From contig JAJEKV010000083.1 of assembly GCA_021234155.1 (NCBI GenBank), positions 1,763,932-1,827,931 of the forward strand: a DNA stretch of 64,000 bases, written 5' to 3'. The notes beneath the pieces were generated by a model, which saw only the letters and a program-made list of their open reading frames with translations, had not been told where the DNA came from and did no database searches. The DNA is from Isoetes taiwanensis. Its lineage: Eukaryota; Streptophyta; Lycopodiopsida; Isoetales; Isoetaceae. The translations under genes were made by a program, and so were the position numbers. Positions 1 through 13,000 of this stretch are shown in pieces. Position 1 is the first letter of the stretch. Each line of letters starts with the position of its first letter.

Positions 1-9
1 TGAGGCCTT

Positions 10-263
10 AGAAGATATGGAAAAAGCTCCGTGCTGCGGAAGGGATGAACGCGACCTTCGGCTTCAGTACGAGGACATGAAAATCGGCTAGAGGATCATG
101 AAGATCCTAGCCGTTGTATCTATCTATTTTTTTGCTTCAAAGAGAAAAGTTTTCTCTATTTTTTTGCTTCTATCTATCTGTTGTTCCAATGTATGTTACG
201 TTTTATTCAAAATATCCTGCGGCGAAATGCCTTGCTTGCAATTAGGTAGCAATCAATGGATTT
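10..263. repeat. Direct repeat, copy A (partner at 894-1106)
   Basis: This stretch and 894-1106 share the same order of words, from GAAGATATGGA near the start to AATTAGGTAGCAATCAATGG at the end, with many substitutions and small gaps between. They look like two old copies of one dispersed repeat in the same orientation. The 300-880 interval between them has no gene I recognise. The small reading frame in this copy (98-301) has no partner frame conserved in the other copy, so it is not called as coding. Confidence 0.55.
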
Positions 264-893
264 GGCGTCGTGTGATCTTGGATTCTATTTTGCTTCAATG
301 AGAAGTTCTATCTTTTAGTTATGTATCCGGTAAAATTACTTATGTATAGATTGTATCACGAAATTATCAATAAAATTATCACCGCGAGCTTTCTACGGAA
401 GAAAAGGCGTTAGAAGAAATGCTTGATCCTTTTTTCCTCACCACGGCCGAAATGCAGGTCCATTTTCACGACCCCACTGACATCCTTGCGTCGTGTGACT
501 CAAGCTACCCCTACGAAATCCACATTATAAATAGAAGACCTTCTATCTTGCCTTGACCTCGATCCTCTCTTCCCCTTCCCAGCCTTCTTACCATCTTCTC
601 TCCCCTTAGCCCTTCCTTCGCCTTCTCCTCCGGTGGCATCTTCATCCTCCTCCACCAAAGCGTACCGGAACTGCCCAGCGGACATCACCCTTAACATGGT
701 GATGAAAAGGTTCAAGGAGAGTTCCACGAGCCGAAACAACCGTTCGTAGAAGATGGAAGTGGGGTGGGGATTAGAATTCACTAGAGCTCTTTGCATGGCG
801 AGACCATGAGCTTACGGCAACATTAACGAAGGCAGAGGCCAATAAGCCCAGGTAGGGTCGGCGGTTTTAAGCGCACCTGGCATTCCCTTGGCT

Positions 894-1106
894 AGAAGAT
901 ATGGAGAAGAAGCTGGTAGGAGGATGAAGCGCGACTTTAAACCGGATAAGTCTGAGGATCATGAAGATAAAATTAGCCATTATATATTTTTTGTTCAAAG
1001 AAAATTTGCTCTATTTCTTGCTTCTATCGTTCTCTTGTTTTGTTTTATTAAAAAGATCACCGGCCAGAAATGCCATTCTTGCAATTAGGTAGCAATCAAT
1101 GGATTT
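894..1106. repeat. Direct repeat, copy B (partner at 10-263)
   Basis: Diverged second copy of the repeat at 10-263, same orientation, shorter by small deletions. The shared right end (AATTAGGTAGCAATCAATGG) is the best conserved part. Nothing marks it as LTR, SINE or MITE. Confidence 0.55.
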
Positions 1107-2600
1107 AGAAATTATTATCAATCTCCTGCGATACACCTCGTTGTATGTATAAATTCATAATTTATTAATGGAAAAGTGTATGTAACACAAATATCTAGCT
1201 AGATTAATGTGATATAACTTGGAGGTAAATCTTGAATTTGCATGTGGATGACAGCGTCTATTCACATCGTGGCTTAATGGATGAATCTAATTTCAAGGGC
1301 GTGGCATCTTATTTATACAATAACAAGCGTCTTTTTGCGGCACTTTGCATTACGACTGGGATATGATATAGCGGATCCCCAGTCACGAACATTGAGCTCA
1401 CATTGCCCTGTTAAATGCTATAATTTTAATATAAATGGGATTATTACACAACTTTATGGGTGCTACGCGGCCGTAGATTCCAAGCGTATCTCTAGTTTCT
1501 ATATAAAGCGTCCGGGCCTTTGTCTTCTCCCTATCCGCCATCTTACGTTTCTACCACATCAGCCCCCTCGGCCATCACTCACCTGTTCTCCCATCACTTT
1601 CAATGGCCTCCCGCTCGGTTCCATCCTAGAGATCTTGTCTCAAGTTTTGGTCAAAGGAAATTGAACATTCGGCGGTAGGCGGAGGAGCGGATCGCTGCTT
1701 CTAAAAGAAAAGAATGATGAAGGCAAGGCGGTTCGCGGCCCGGAGAAAAGGCCGCCTTCTACGAGTGATTTTAGTCTTGGCGACAATCGGTGAGCGCCTT
1801 AGACCCATGAGTTGCGGCCCCGATATAACCTCAAAACGGCTTAGGGCCCTGTCCAAGGGGAGAGCCGACCTTTCGATGGCGGGAAGATAAGGTTCTGCGG
1901 AATGAGAACGTGGTTGCAGAAGGCAATCATGTTGGAGGAGGCGAAAAAAATTATCAGCGCCCTCCGGAAGAGCTTGCGGCGATCATAGGCATCGGGCTCC
2001 TCCTAGAGGGCGTTTTTACAATGTTTAATTGGTTTTATTTTTCAATGGGAAAAGTTTTTGACAAATGTCTGGAATAATGCGTTTCCTATTTTAATTTTCA
2101 ATATCCAGGTGGTAGAGAGAATGACAAGGCAGGATCCTGCAGTGAAACCTCTTCATAGGGTTTTTAAAGCTTCGTTATGTGCGATTCAGCGTGGTGTGAT
2201 ATCTGATGTAGTTAGAATAGTTATTAATGTGTTCCGGTGGACCCGTACCATTAATGTGTTCTAGCGGACAAGAGCGAATCCCTGGAAACCCGTGCGGCGG
2301 CGGTGTGTTTGTATGTTCAAAGCTAATATGTATAAATTGAGGTCCTTGCATGTGCTCCTTCGGTTGGTTAGAGTCTTTGCTCCTCACTTCTATAATCTTG
2401 CGTCCCTCCCATTTGTCATCTATGGCCTCCACATCCTCAACGATGCGATATTGGAAAAGATAGAACTCCCTCGCCGACATAGTGTTGGGTGTTCTAATGA
2501 AGAGGTTGAAGGACAGATGATCTTCTAAAGGAAAACACCGTTACAATTCAAAGAAGAAGAAAAGAATTCAACCTTCTCATGCTTAAGTAGCGGGGAGAGA
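1107..2600. other. Unassigned decayed sequence
   Basis: No coding region, terminal repeat or RNA gene is recognised here. Around 2,218-2,275 a short motif (ATTAATGTGTTC followed by a GGAC-like word) occurs twice in a row. The longest plus-strand frame (1,281-1,664, 127 codons) has no family signature and sits in stop-rich, repeat-like sequence, so I treat it as chance. Confidence 0.3.
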
Positions 2601-2636
2601 GGCCGTCGAGGCGGTTGAATAGAGAAATTTGGACCG

Positions 2637-2795
2637 AGGATGACATGCACAACAAGCTGCCGAGGTGGTTATGGCGGCTTGAGGATGCTAATTGACCCGA
2701 GGAAAAGAACACGTTGTGCTATTGGGACGAGGCCCGGGACATGTACAAAGAGATGGTGGGCCAGTTGGTGGAGGAGCGTTTGGATAGGGTTGATT
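2637..2795 (+). pseudogene. Broken protein fragment, transposon-like
   Basis: One plus-strand frame reads as ordinary protein across about 50 codons: HNKLPRWLWRLEDAN, stop, PEEKNTLCYWDEARDMYKEM, then VGQLVEERLDRV before a second stop. The first stop (TGA) falls where a tryptophan codon TGG would fit the neighbouring residues, which is the change expected from cytosine deamination on the other strand. I do not recognise the family. Tryptophan-rich, amphipathic sequence of this kind is common in plant transposon proteins, so I place it there by inference. It lies opposite in strand to the broken ORF just downstream. Confidence 0.35.
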
Positions 2796-3019
2796 GCTAA
2801 GCGGGGAAGAGATGAAAACTGACGAGGGCGGATTTGATGATGATGATGAAGATAATGAAGAAGAGCTACGCCTTTGGAGCAACAATGAGTCGTTGTATTT
2901 TGTTTTTTCAATGTAACATCTTTCACAACTTTAATCAAAAGTAACCCTTTTTTATTATTATCTTGTAAAGCTTCACCGCGGCCGAAGCCACATAAAATAC
3001 AAGCAATAGCGAACTCCCT

Positions 3020-5015
3020 TTATTCGTGGCAGAGTAATCTGAATAAGATCACCACGGCCTTGAAGCTGATTGTTAAAACAAGGTTGGAGGCAAGTACCCG
3101 GCGTCGTGTGAACATGCTACACATTACAAGTATACTTTTGCCGATTCTTTGTCTCTTAGATCTCCCCATTGCGATGCTGGTGGGGCCTAAATTTTGCCCG
3201 AGCAACTTTCCGTTTTCTCTTGACGTATGCCAATGGTGTTTTACGACTTACGGTTTGCTCCTTAAAAGCGACCTTCTTGTCGTGTTTTAGCCATCGCCCT
3301 TCTATAAAACCACTCTGTCGTCATGCAATCTTAGAGGGTTGGTTTCCCACATTTCCACCCCTCTTTGGTGTTCGCGATGAAAGGCTATTTTAGCTTGTTT
3401 ATGCGACTTCTCCATGCCTTGTGCACTCCACCTTTGCTAGGCTTCCATACTTCCTAAAAAACCAAGGTGCATGAGCCCAAAAGATGTGCAAGTAGTGGGT
3501 GACTTCACTCTCCCCATGCTCTATGAAAGCTTTAATAAATTTGTTATTAAACACCCGCGAACATTTACGCATCTTCTCTTGTGAGGTCCATTCTCTGAAT
3601 GTATGGGAACAATTCGAAGACAATGCATCCCATGCTTTTTCCTCAATGCGGCAGGCAGCGCATCATTCGGTCTGCTCCGCATCAACCGCAATTTTCAAAT
3701 TCATAGACCTTTTCTCCCATCACGGTTTCCGTTCGAGCCTCTCTATGATTCTTTTATGAGCGTCGAGGCTTTCATCCCTCAATTGACACCTTCTGAGGCA
3801 CACTTGTTCTTCTGCGTTTCTCATCGAGCTCTAATCTTACATTGCCACCATGCAAACCTGCTTCGATGGAACATGTTCAACTCTACGAATTCCTTCCTCT
3901 CTTCTCTTCTTATGCGAAATGTTCCACCGCGAATCTGCAGGCTCAAAAATATCATCTTGTCGATGATTCTCACAAAACCGTGCAAAGTCTTGCGAGATAT
4001 GAACCCTCTCTAATGGAATGGGGAAAATGCCATGGAACTTGGGATCTTCTTCTCCTCTATTAGGAGCATTTGCTTGGTTAAGGGACAAGGTTGAAACAGA
4101 TCTTCCCGATTACTTGACTTCCTTGCATGATTGCGATGCTGACAACTTTGCATGTTCCTTGTCCTCCTCCACTTATGTTGTACATTGCTTTCTCGGTTTT
4201 TTTAAATCGGGCGCCAAGTGAAAAATTACTTTGTAAGATCCATAGTGATCTACTTGCAATTTTCCCCTCCTCGAATCTAGATATTAGACTCGGGATGTCG
4301 GTTTGATTGAACACCCATTTCAAAACCTGGTAAGGTTTCTTTAGAACTTTAAAGAGACCTAACCACCGGGTGTCATCTTGATTGACATGAGAACCATTTT
4401 CCATACGCGCTTCTTCTCCTCGTCGGTCACCTCTACATCTTTTTTTGTTATTCTTGTTGCTCTTTGATTTAGCATGTGCAATTGCATTCTCAATTGCTCT
4501 ATTCATGATGACAACGGATACCCTCTCATACTTCTCAAACTTGGTGGGTTCCATTTCATCCAATTTTTATGCAAACTTCAATCTCACCATTAGTTTCTGC
4601 AAGCATTAAGTCATAATATTTGACAAGGAATTGTAAGAGTAACCAGGTCAACCCAAAGATTATTGCGTTCATTCATTCCAACTATATCACAACAATCCTT
4701 GCCATTCTTATCTTTTATGGCTATGGCGGGGACCAGCACATTCAACGTGGTGCATCTCTCTAATATGGCATACACCATCTTTGTCCTAGTAACCCTTGTA
4801 TTCTCGACAATTTGTGGGCGTGGAGCCGAATACTTTTTGTGCCCATTCTTTTCAGCGCTTGGAATGGCTTGAATAGAAGAACGGTAACCAAGCCTCACGA
4901 TGCCTACATCATCACAAACAAGCGATCTGTACATCGTGGCTTCTAACTTCTTGTAGATCTCCCTAGTACCATTTCCAATACCATCTTCTTGAGAGGGAGA
5001 GTTGTAGGGCGACAA
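3020..5015 (-). pseudogene. Decayed transposon protein on the minus strand, family unassigned
   Basis: Several minus-strand frames follow each other in protein order and look like one broken gene. 5,015-4,611 reads DDVGIVRLGYRSSIQAIPSA and, later, an ERCTTLNVLVPAIAIKDKNG stretch. 4,563-4,078 has a basic KSNKNNKKRCRGDRRGEEAR segment then SRFEEGKIASRSLWILQSNF. 4,088-3,837 reads PKFHGIFPIPLERVHISQDF. 3,623-3,399 has VTHYLHIFWAHAPWFFRKYG followed by SLAKVECTRHGE. The last piece resembles a 'YLHI..AH....F..YGSL..FE' module found near the C-terminus of some eukaryotic transposases; the residues are seen, the family link is from memory. Stops and frame changes separate the pieces, so it is not functional. 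The part from 5,420 to 5,150 may belong to the same protein. Confidence 0.45.
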
Positions 5016-5752
5016 ATCATGTCCACTATCTCCTGTTTAGGTAAATGGGTTCTTCACTCGTAACCAAGATTGCTTCTAGTTTCCCCGGATCTTAAGCGGC
5101 CTTTGCTAGTGTTCTAAACGGACCTTGTGGCCGTGACCCTGCGTCTGAATGCACCTGATCAAACTTCAGGTTCCTCTATCGGTCGATAATGCTTCTTCCT
5201 TTCTCGCAAAGCCAAAGGGTGTTTCGTCAAATTCTTTAACCTACATTGAAGCCCAAAGTTTGCTCTTCGAGCTCTTGGATCTTTTCTTGCAGCTTGCCCT
5301 ATCACCAATTTGGACTTCTCCACTTAGTATCTCAAAGAAGTTCCCTCCCAAAGCCGTCATTCCTTTCCTTCATCACAGTGGAGTAATGAAGCGAGAGAAA
5401 AAAAAGCTTTGGTTTAAGTTATAATTCTCTTGTGACAATCGGGCGGCTCATCTCAAGGAAGCGTATTTATTTCGAGATACCTTCATCCTCTCTCAATCTC
5501 ACAATATCCCAAGAGGCCAGAGTTACCGTCACCACAAAATCGGACTAAACTTGAAGCGTCCGAAATAGCGGTTTCCTGCCACTCAACGGATCAATGGATA
5601 TAAAAATTTTGCCATCCGCCCGGATGTCGATACTTTTGAGCACGCAAGGCGCAACATGTCGAGTCTAAGTTCTTATTTTTTAGACCTCTTTTTTTGCGAT
5701 TGAAGACTGGAGCATATTCACGAGTCGGTTGGATCCTTATCCACATCATTTG

Positions 5753-6360
5753 GAGCTTCCATACAGCGTGGATCGCCGCGGCCTTGAAATGAATAATGTA
5801 CAATTTGTATGTCCCGACACAATTCGCTTCGTTTGAGACTCGAATTGTACTAACCTTTCGTTTTTTGAAATTTGAAACGTGCATATGGAAAAGTCCATTC
5901 TCCTACAATCCATGCTTTTATACAAAGCAAATTCAAAATTGGTGTAGGGGGCGGAAGCTTTTATTGGGATGAAGTAAAGATCCCGATTCTGAACTTTTAA
6001 GGCGCAATCGCCCTCGAAGCTTTTCTAATACAAGCTTCAACCTACACATTCAAATTTTGAAATGTAGAAAGGCGGGAATGGACTCTAAAAATGAAAATAG
6101 GGCAAGACAAGAATCGGTGATGCGCGATTGGTATCGACAAACCAAGAGACACCTTCATGAGTTGCGGTATGCTATAATGCAAGTGGCTTTTAAGCGCCAC
6201 GTTTGCGTCAATCATCGACAACAAGAGAATTAAATACATATGGCGCCATAGATATCACGATTCCCTTATTAGGAGAATATTCTAAGCAAATCTAGCCAGG
6301 GAAAAGAGCGAAATATGGCGATGGAATGGCTGATAGGAGGCCATTTTTAGTTCATAAAAC
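5753..6360. repeat. Long direct repeat, copy 1 (partner at 7709-8310)
   Basis: About 600 bp here match 7,709-8,310 in the same orientation. Shared anchors include a 'CACAATT' word, GTGCATATGGAAA, GTCCATTCTCCTACAATCCA, TGCTTTTATACA, and a 'GGAGGCCATTTTT' right end. Copy-specific gaps and substitutions show age. The copies lie about 1.95 kb apart, which would fit LTRs of a small non-autonomous LTR element or a segmental duplication. No primer-binding site or target duplication is visible, so I do not choose. Confidence 0.7.
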
Positions 6361-7429
6361 ATAATATAACTTGGAATGATAGATATTTTATATGCAAATG
6401 GGAGACTATTGACGAGGGACTTGTGTTTAGTTTTAATTTGACAACAAATAAGAAAGTGGATCCTGCGATCACGAATTTAGTGTGTTCCATTTTGTTGCAT
6501 ATGTACTATTAAGCAGGTGTGATCCTTGAAAAATAATATGCTCTTTGAAAAGGGATGATGACTTATGTACTTAAAAGTGGTAACACATGTAAAAAAAAAA
6601 AAAAAAAGCTAGGTATTCAAATGGAATTAGAAGCAAAACTTTTTACATTCAAAATTTTTATGGCCGTATGGCTTTACATCATTTTGTAAATTTAAATGCC
6701 GGAGGCTTCAACTATTCACAACAAAAAGCCGGGAGGCTTGGGTCATATGGTAAGAAATTTGAGGCAAGCTCGACTAAGAACAAGGAAAAAAAAAATAAGA
6801 GGTGCTCTGCCCTAACAAATTTCATTCATCCGCTTCATCATGCGCAAAAAATAAGAAATAACCCGTTAGTTGAATGCTTAAAAGAAAGAAAACATGCATG
6901 TACCATGAACTAACGCCATGAGCTCCCTCGAAGTCAAAGGATTAAGTCTTCAACTTCTTCATCTTCTTCATCATCTTGGCTTCTTCTCCTAATTGGTGAA
7001 TACTCATTTTCCGAAGAATCTCCTATCCGGCCTTCAAGAACACCTGTGATGAACTCCTGCTCGAAATTTCCTCGATTCCTCATTCTCGATTCCTCGTCAA
7101 AGGAATCGGAGGAATCGAAGAACATTCACAGAAGAACCGTGCAGCGTGGAGGGAACTGCTGGAGGAACACCTCTTCCAGCCGTGGCGGCGCCTCTTGGAG
7201 GACACCTCCGGCTCTTAAATAGCTGATCTCTTCATGGCGATGGACTAGAAATTAGGCGGAGGATCTAGCAAAAGATTGGCGGAGGAGGGGGAGAATAAGA
7301 GGCCAATCTAGGCTGGAATAGATATGAATTTGGATTAGGCGTGAAAATCGTAGGAATGATTCAGATTCAGGTCCTATCAACCATCATTACATGCCATTAT
7401 GTGCATATCTAGAAATTTGAGCCATATCT
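6361..7429. other. Interval between the long direct repeats, no clear gene
   Basis: It contains a poly(A) run at 6,590-6,607. It also has a minus-strand frame at 7,125-6,934 that reads as acidic protein, with SSDSFDEESRMRNRGNFEQE and a DDEEDEEVEDL tail. That frame could be the start of a decayed transposon protein, but there is no domain to name. A word 'ACTTGTGTTT...AATTTGACAACAA' occurs both after the first repeat copy (about 6,419) and before the second (about 7,684). Confidence 0.3.
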
Positions 7430-7534
7430 AATATCTTCCTTTTTAACCTTATACCTAAATATCCAATATCTTCCTTTTTAACCTTATTCCTAAATAGCCA
7501 ATATCTTCCTTTTTAACCTTATTCCTAAACCTAT
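7430..7534. repeat. Tandem repeat, 35-bp period, three copies
   Basis: The word AATATCTTCCTTTTTAACCT starts at 7,430, 7,465 and 7,500, giving an exact 35-bp period. The units differ by only a few bases (ATACC versus ATTCC, and TATCC versus TAGCC at the unit end). It is a short minisatellite inside the decayed repeat interval. Confidence 0.9.
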
Positions 7535-7708
7535 ATGATTTGAGTTTAACCCGGAAAATGAACACCGATATAATTGAATTTAACATACTATTTAATACCA
7601 AGATGCTCACGTCACACTATGTCGATAATGGGATTTAAAAAAACACTCAAACCCTCTCGAGAAACCACGTAAGTGCCGAGCCTCACTTGTGTTTAAGTTT
7701 AATTTGAC

Positions 7709-8310
7709 AACAAGCAACTTCCATCTTGTGTAGATCGCGGTGAAATCAAAGGTGTGGTATTTTTATGCCCCAACACAATTAAGCCGTGTGAGGCGAGCGT
7801 CGTACTAACCGTTTTTTTGAAATTTACAACGTGCATATGGAAATCGAAAAGTCCATTCTCCTACAATCCATGCTTTTATACATTAAAGCAAATTCAAATT
7901 TGGAATTGTAGGGGGCGGGAAGCTTGTATTAGGATGAAGTGAAGAGATCGGTTAAAGAAGCGCCGGCCGGCGCCTCGAAATGAAAGTCGATCTGATACAA
8001 AGCTTCAACCTACACATTCAACTTTTGAAATGTAGAAGGCGGTGACGCCGCCGCTTACCAAGACACCGTCATGAGTTGCCCGGTATGCTATAATGCAAGT
8101 GGCATTTAGAAGCGCCCGCGTGTTGCATCGGTCCGTCGACAACCAATTCAATTAAATACATATGGCCATGAATGTGCAATCCCCTTATTCGAATAATATT
8201 CCAAGCAAATCTGTAATTATGAGAGTTTGGTATCCTAGGTGGCATGGGAAAAAAGGGCCCGGAAATATGACGTGGAATGGGTGATAGGAGGCCATTTTTG
8301 AGACCCCAAA
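7709..8310. repeat. Long direct repeat, copy 2 (partner at 5753-6360)
   Basis: Second copy of the repeat described at 5,753-6,360, in the same orientation. It keeps the GTCCATTCTCCTACAATCCA anchor and the 'GATAGGAGGCCATTTTTGAG' right boundary. It has an extra stretch before the right end. Confidence 0.7.
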
Positions 8311-9864
8311 TCCGCCCTAATGCTATCCCTAGCCATCATCTAAATGACAACATAGTATGTAAATAGATTTCGACCCAACAATGGAAAAGCGAGGTATAAT
8401 GAATCTCAAGAGGATTACGAGTCAATGGTAGAAAGAGTGGGAAGAAACGATGATGAGTTTAACATGGCGACAAGCGGACATGCAAAAACCAAATGAACAC
8501 GAAAATATGGAAGCAAAATGGAACAATGAATCGCAAGGGGTCAACGAGTCTTTGAATGTCAATAGCGAATGTGTTAATATAAAACCAAAGGGACCCATCG
8601 AACAAGAAAACAAAGTGGCCCGGCGGAAAATGGGATCGTAACAAGAGGAACATAGTACAAATGGAAGAAATATTAGAGTTAAGCCAACAAAAAAGGATAT
8701 AATGGAATGGATGAGGTGAAAAAAGGAACCAACAAAAAAATGAAATAATTGACACAAACAAGATTGGACGGGATGAGACACATATGGCGGAGAGATAGAG
8801 AAAAAGGAAAAAAGAAAAAGCAACAAAGTGTAAGAGAAATCGAATAGAAGGAGCATATCACGAAAAGTCAAAAGGAAGCCAATGGATCTAATGCATTAAA
8901 TAAAAATAAAGAAGGCAAAGGTTAGATAAAGCGGATGGATCATATAAAAGAAAAGAGAACACAAAAAATTAACTTGAACAAATGGGCCAAATAAAGACCG
9001 TATTGCCACTAAGGAGGCGCCAATATTATAGGAAATAATTGGAGGGTAGAATAACAACAAAATAATAATAATAACAATAATAAGAAGAAGAACCTCCACC
9101 AAGCTAGCCACATGTAAAGGAACAACAATATTATAGCCAACAAAGGCGATATGAGCGAAGAAAAGCGAACCAATGAAAGGACAAGCGGACTATCACGGAA
9201 AGAACAAAGCGACAGGTGCTAAACATAATAGATTGCAATTGGAAAAACAAATGAACTAGAGCAAAAAGATCATCGAATGGAATAGAAATAGAAGAGGCAA
9301 GCTGAATAAGACATACTATTAATATATCAAGGAAAGGCGAGCAACAAAAGGGAACAAGACCATCATATCACTAGACCAAACCAAACATCTGTCAAAAAGC
9401 CTACCCACCGGTATACAACTTGCAAAAGAATCATCAACCAGGGGAATTAATCTACATGACAAAAGTATACATTAAGTGAAAAACGGGTATAGTTTAAAAT
9501 GACCTAAAGAAACCCACATGGGCCAAAAAAGATGTACGCATCAAATTATACAATCATGTGAAAATGCCAAAGGATATTGAGGAGCAAAAAGTTGCAAACA
9601 TGCAAAAATACTAATCGACCACAACGTACTTGTAAATATCAAAACAATAACCAAATAGCCAAAATCGAGACATACCTCCATTTATATGTTTCTAATGGGA
9701 GGCGAGATCCACCAAATGATGAAATGAGACCTTCTTGATGCGCTTGAGAGGTCAGTGAGAAAATAAGACACAAAGATTGAAGAAGGCGTTGATTGCCGGC
9801 AAAAAAGAAAGGCCCAAAGCGGCCGGCTTCGATTTGTACTAACGACTTGTTTAGCATCCCACAA
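8311..9864. other. A/G-rich unassigned stretch
   Basis: The plus strand is strongly purine-rich here, which opens long but hydrophobic, serine/phenylalanine-rich frames on the minus strand (8,871-8,422 is 149 codons). Their composition is that of the base bias rather than of a protein family, so no gene is called. Confidence 0.4.
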
Positions 9865-10093
9865 AAGGGATAAAGGATCACAGAAAGATTTCTTCAAAAC
9901 AATGCTAAGAAAATGTATATATCGTTCATATATAACAAAAATATAGCAAAATAACCCCATCGACCCCTTTAACATCATGAAGGGATAAAGGGACCCTCGA
10001 GAGATTTACGCAAAACAATGCTAGGAAAATGTATGGTTCATGTATAACAAAAGATATGCGAAAAAATAACCCCATTACTTCTTTAACATCATG
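9865..10093. repeat. Tandem duplication, about 115-bp period
   Basis: The unit starting AAGGGATAAAGG at 9,865 repeats at 9,980. Both copies continue through 'AAAACAATGCTA.GAAAATGTAT', a 'TATAACAAAA' word and 'ATAACCCCAT', and end in 'TTTAACATCATG'. A partial third unit seems to start near 10,093. Confidence 0.8.
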
Positions 10094-13000
10094 AAGAAAA
10101 AATATAGCGAAAAGAATAACCGCGTACATTGTGTGCTTATGAAGGTCGAACCCAAGCCCCCATTCAAACAAAGGAACAGCGTTACCAATGAAGCCACCAA
10201 AGTAATTGTTATACATGTGCCCACCGGTTTAATAGATTATCAATCGTGGTTTAATCAATTTAAAAGCGAGAACATGGCCGGCATTGCACGAGCTTTTTAT
10301 GCGGCGAGAACACTATCGAATTGCTTAACTTTGAGCGATCAAGATTGAGCTGGAGAGGCCGTAAGATGGAGCACTGTGAAGCCCTCAAGCCAAAAGGAGG
10401 GTTGAGGCCATTATAGAAGCGTGGTGTATGGCCCCTAGCGATGTCGATCCCTTGGACTAAGAGGATCACATCGAAGCATCACAAAAAAGCGAAGCAATTG
10501 AAGTTCTATTACAAAGGGCAACAATCCTAGACTTATCTAGGTACCGGCCCGAAAAAAAACAACAGGGCCGGGCGGAAAAGAATATACACCTCAAACCTGT
10601 TGCCATCCTCTACTAAAGCACAAGATCTCAATCGATTAAATTGCCCAGATTAGAAACCCCCGACCAAAATATCAAGAACCAAAGCTGAAACAAGCGATGC
10701 AAGCATAGCTCATCGGACCAAGAAAAAGTGCAAAACCCCTTTACCAAATGATCATACTAAAAAACCACCAAATCGTGGAAAGCCCGACAAAAGAGCGAGA
10801 AGACATAAAGCTCCAAATCTAGAAACGAGCCCCATAGAAAAAATAGAAGAAAAACATTGTTCTATGATAGCAACTTATCTGGATAGAGTGGGCTCACGTA
10901 GGCGATACTACCTCCTGTGGATCGCCCCATGCCTTTGGAGATGATAATCTCCATCACGAGGTTCCGATGACCACCGATCAAAGGGCCTTCCCAAGCAAAA
11001 AAGACATCGTAAATGCGATCTCCCTCGATTCAAAGCAAGGCCGGCGGGATAAATGATTTCCATGGAATCAATTGGTTATAAAGGCCTAAGGCCACGATTG
11101 CGAAAATATCGCGAGTGAGTCTCTTGATCGGGGGATGAAAAGAACTAAGATGAGATCGCGATGCCCACCGGCTGACTCAATAAAGCGATAGGATAGAGAA
11201 GAAGAAGAAATCTAGCTCAAGAGAGCGCCGATGATAGAACAATGAAGAGGGCTGAATAAATAGGAGGAGTGGCAAGGGGCGTCCCCCATCCAAGGAATAA
11301 TGGGTTCTATTGATGTACGCCAATAGAGAGCAGGTGGCATTCCTTTTTCCTTTCCTTTTCCATCCCTTCAATTTTTTTTTCCCTGCGAGCTCTACCTAAC
11401 CCTTTCCCAAGCCTGCCTTACAGCTAGTTTTTCCCTAAGCCAAGGTGCACACTTTCTTTGCCAATTCTAGCTATGCCCGTGCCACCCCCGCGTCACTTGA
11501 AATCATTTTGAGCGTCCGATTCTCTAATTTCAATCCTAGGGCGGGGAAATTAGAAACCCAAGTAATTTTCTGCGCCCTCCTCACTCATCATTCCTCGGTC
11601 GGTAAAGGTTGGGTTGCTCTTCCAGCGGATTCTGGCACAAAGCTCCATGATTTTCTTTCTTTCCACGGTTTCGGTTTTTTCTAATCGCAAGCATCGTCTT
11701 TAGGATCGACTCCGCGGCGTAAAATTTGTTCGCGGCGGTTGCCTTAAGGAACATCCTTGGCGTGCCAAAGATGGGTATCTGGGTTCTTCTTCTTTCTTCT
11801 TTGCCTTGAATGATAGAAGCACAAGATAATAAGATCGGCCGGTATTGCAGCTGATTTTCCCAGTTAACTCAAAGTTTCATGTCATTTTAAATTTTAAGAT
11901 CCCATAATTTAGTAGCAAAGGCATGCTAAAATATTCTTCCTTCTTATATCTTTTTGAGTCTTTTTGCCTAGTTTCATGATAGAAGCCGAGAACAAATTTC
12001 TTCTTATTTGTCTTTATTTTTTTTCTATTCTAATGCAACATAGGATTGCCATTGTTTTGGGTTTTACGTAATCAATAGCATACGATGGCGGTGACACACT
12101 TATGAAATTAGAGTTCAATAGGCGCATTTAACATGTGAGATGAGGTATATTGTTATTACAAATAATTTGTGCTATTCAAGGACAAGTTTCTAGACCAAAT
12201 TATATTGCGAGGAGAAGGATGCTTACGGATAAATGATCTTGGATGTAATAATCCAAGTTGATATCAAAATTCTTCAAATTTTGCTTTAACTAGGCCCCTA
12301 ATTCATATGTCAGCTAATTGTTGGTCTGTCTACCAAGGCCGATAGTGTATAGGCAGGTCATATTATGGTCAGAAGGTTATCTGGATAGAATAACGTTTTA
12401 CCTGTGTATGCCTCATGAGGTATAAAGTCTATAACAACATGTTTGAGAGATGGATTTTATGGTCTTGTATTTGTATTAATGGCCTCAGCTCAGAACTAAA
12501 GGCACATGACATGTTGTAAGCATACACCTGGCAAACTCATAGAGACGTCAGAGCCACTCCACTTTCGATACGACAAACCCTACAAGCAATCGTTTGGAAT
12601 CTTGCATCGACCGCCATAGCCAATGCTTCCCACACAATGAAGGTTTCTTCATTTGAATGCAATGGCTATGATCGATTAATGCATTTCTTCATCCACTTCT
12701 TAGATTCTGCTTTTTTTCTTCCTTGGGTTTTGTCGTATCGAAATCCATCATCAATCTTCTAGCAATACATTGCCATCCGGCCATCCAACTAGCTTTATAG
12801 GTCCCCAATTTGCTAAGAGCGGCCGCTTTTGATGCACAATCGGATTACGGGAAGGCAATGTCTGATGGGTATGTCTCTTCAAAATCCCATCGTGGAGTCA
12901 ATTTTTTTTGTCGGGGCTAGAGCATGCACAACAGCGGGATTTTAGGTTTAGTCTTTGTCCTCCCAATTCGACTTGTTAAGCCAATACTTGCAATGGTTTG

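Noticed and set aside
1281-1664. 127-codon plus-strand frame
   Set aside because: No motif, unusual composition and surrounded by decayed repeats; likely chance.
7430-7534. Possible CRISPR-like array
   Set aside because: Three contiguous 35-bp units with no unique spacers, in a plant genome; a plain minisatellite.
8422-8871. A 149-codon hydrophobic minus-strand frame
   Set aside because: Comes from a purine-rich plus strand; composition is Phe/Leu/Ser/Cys with no defined membrane-protein pattern or start context.
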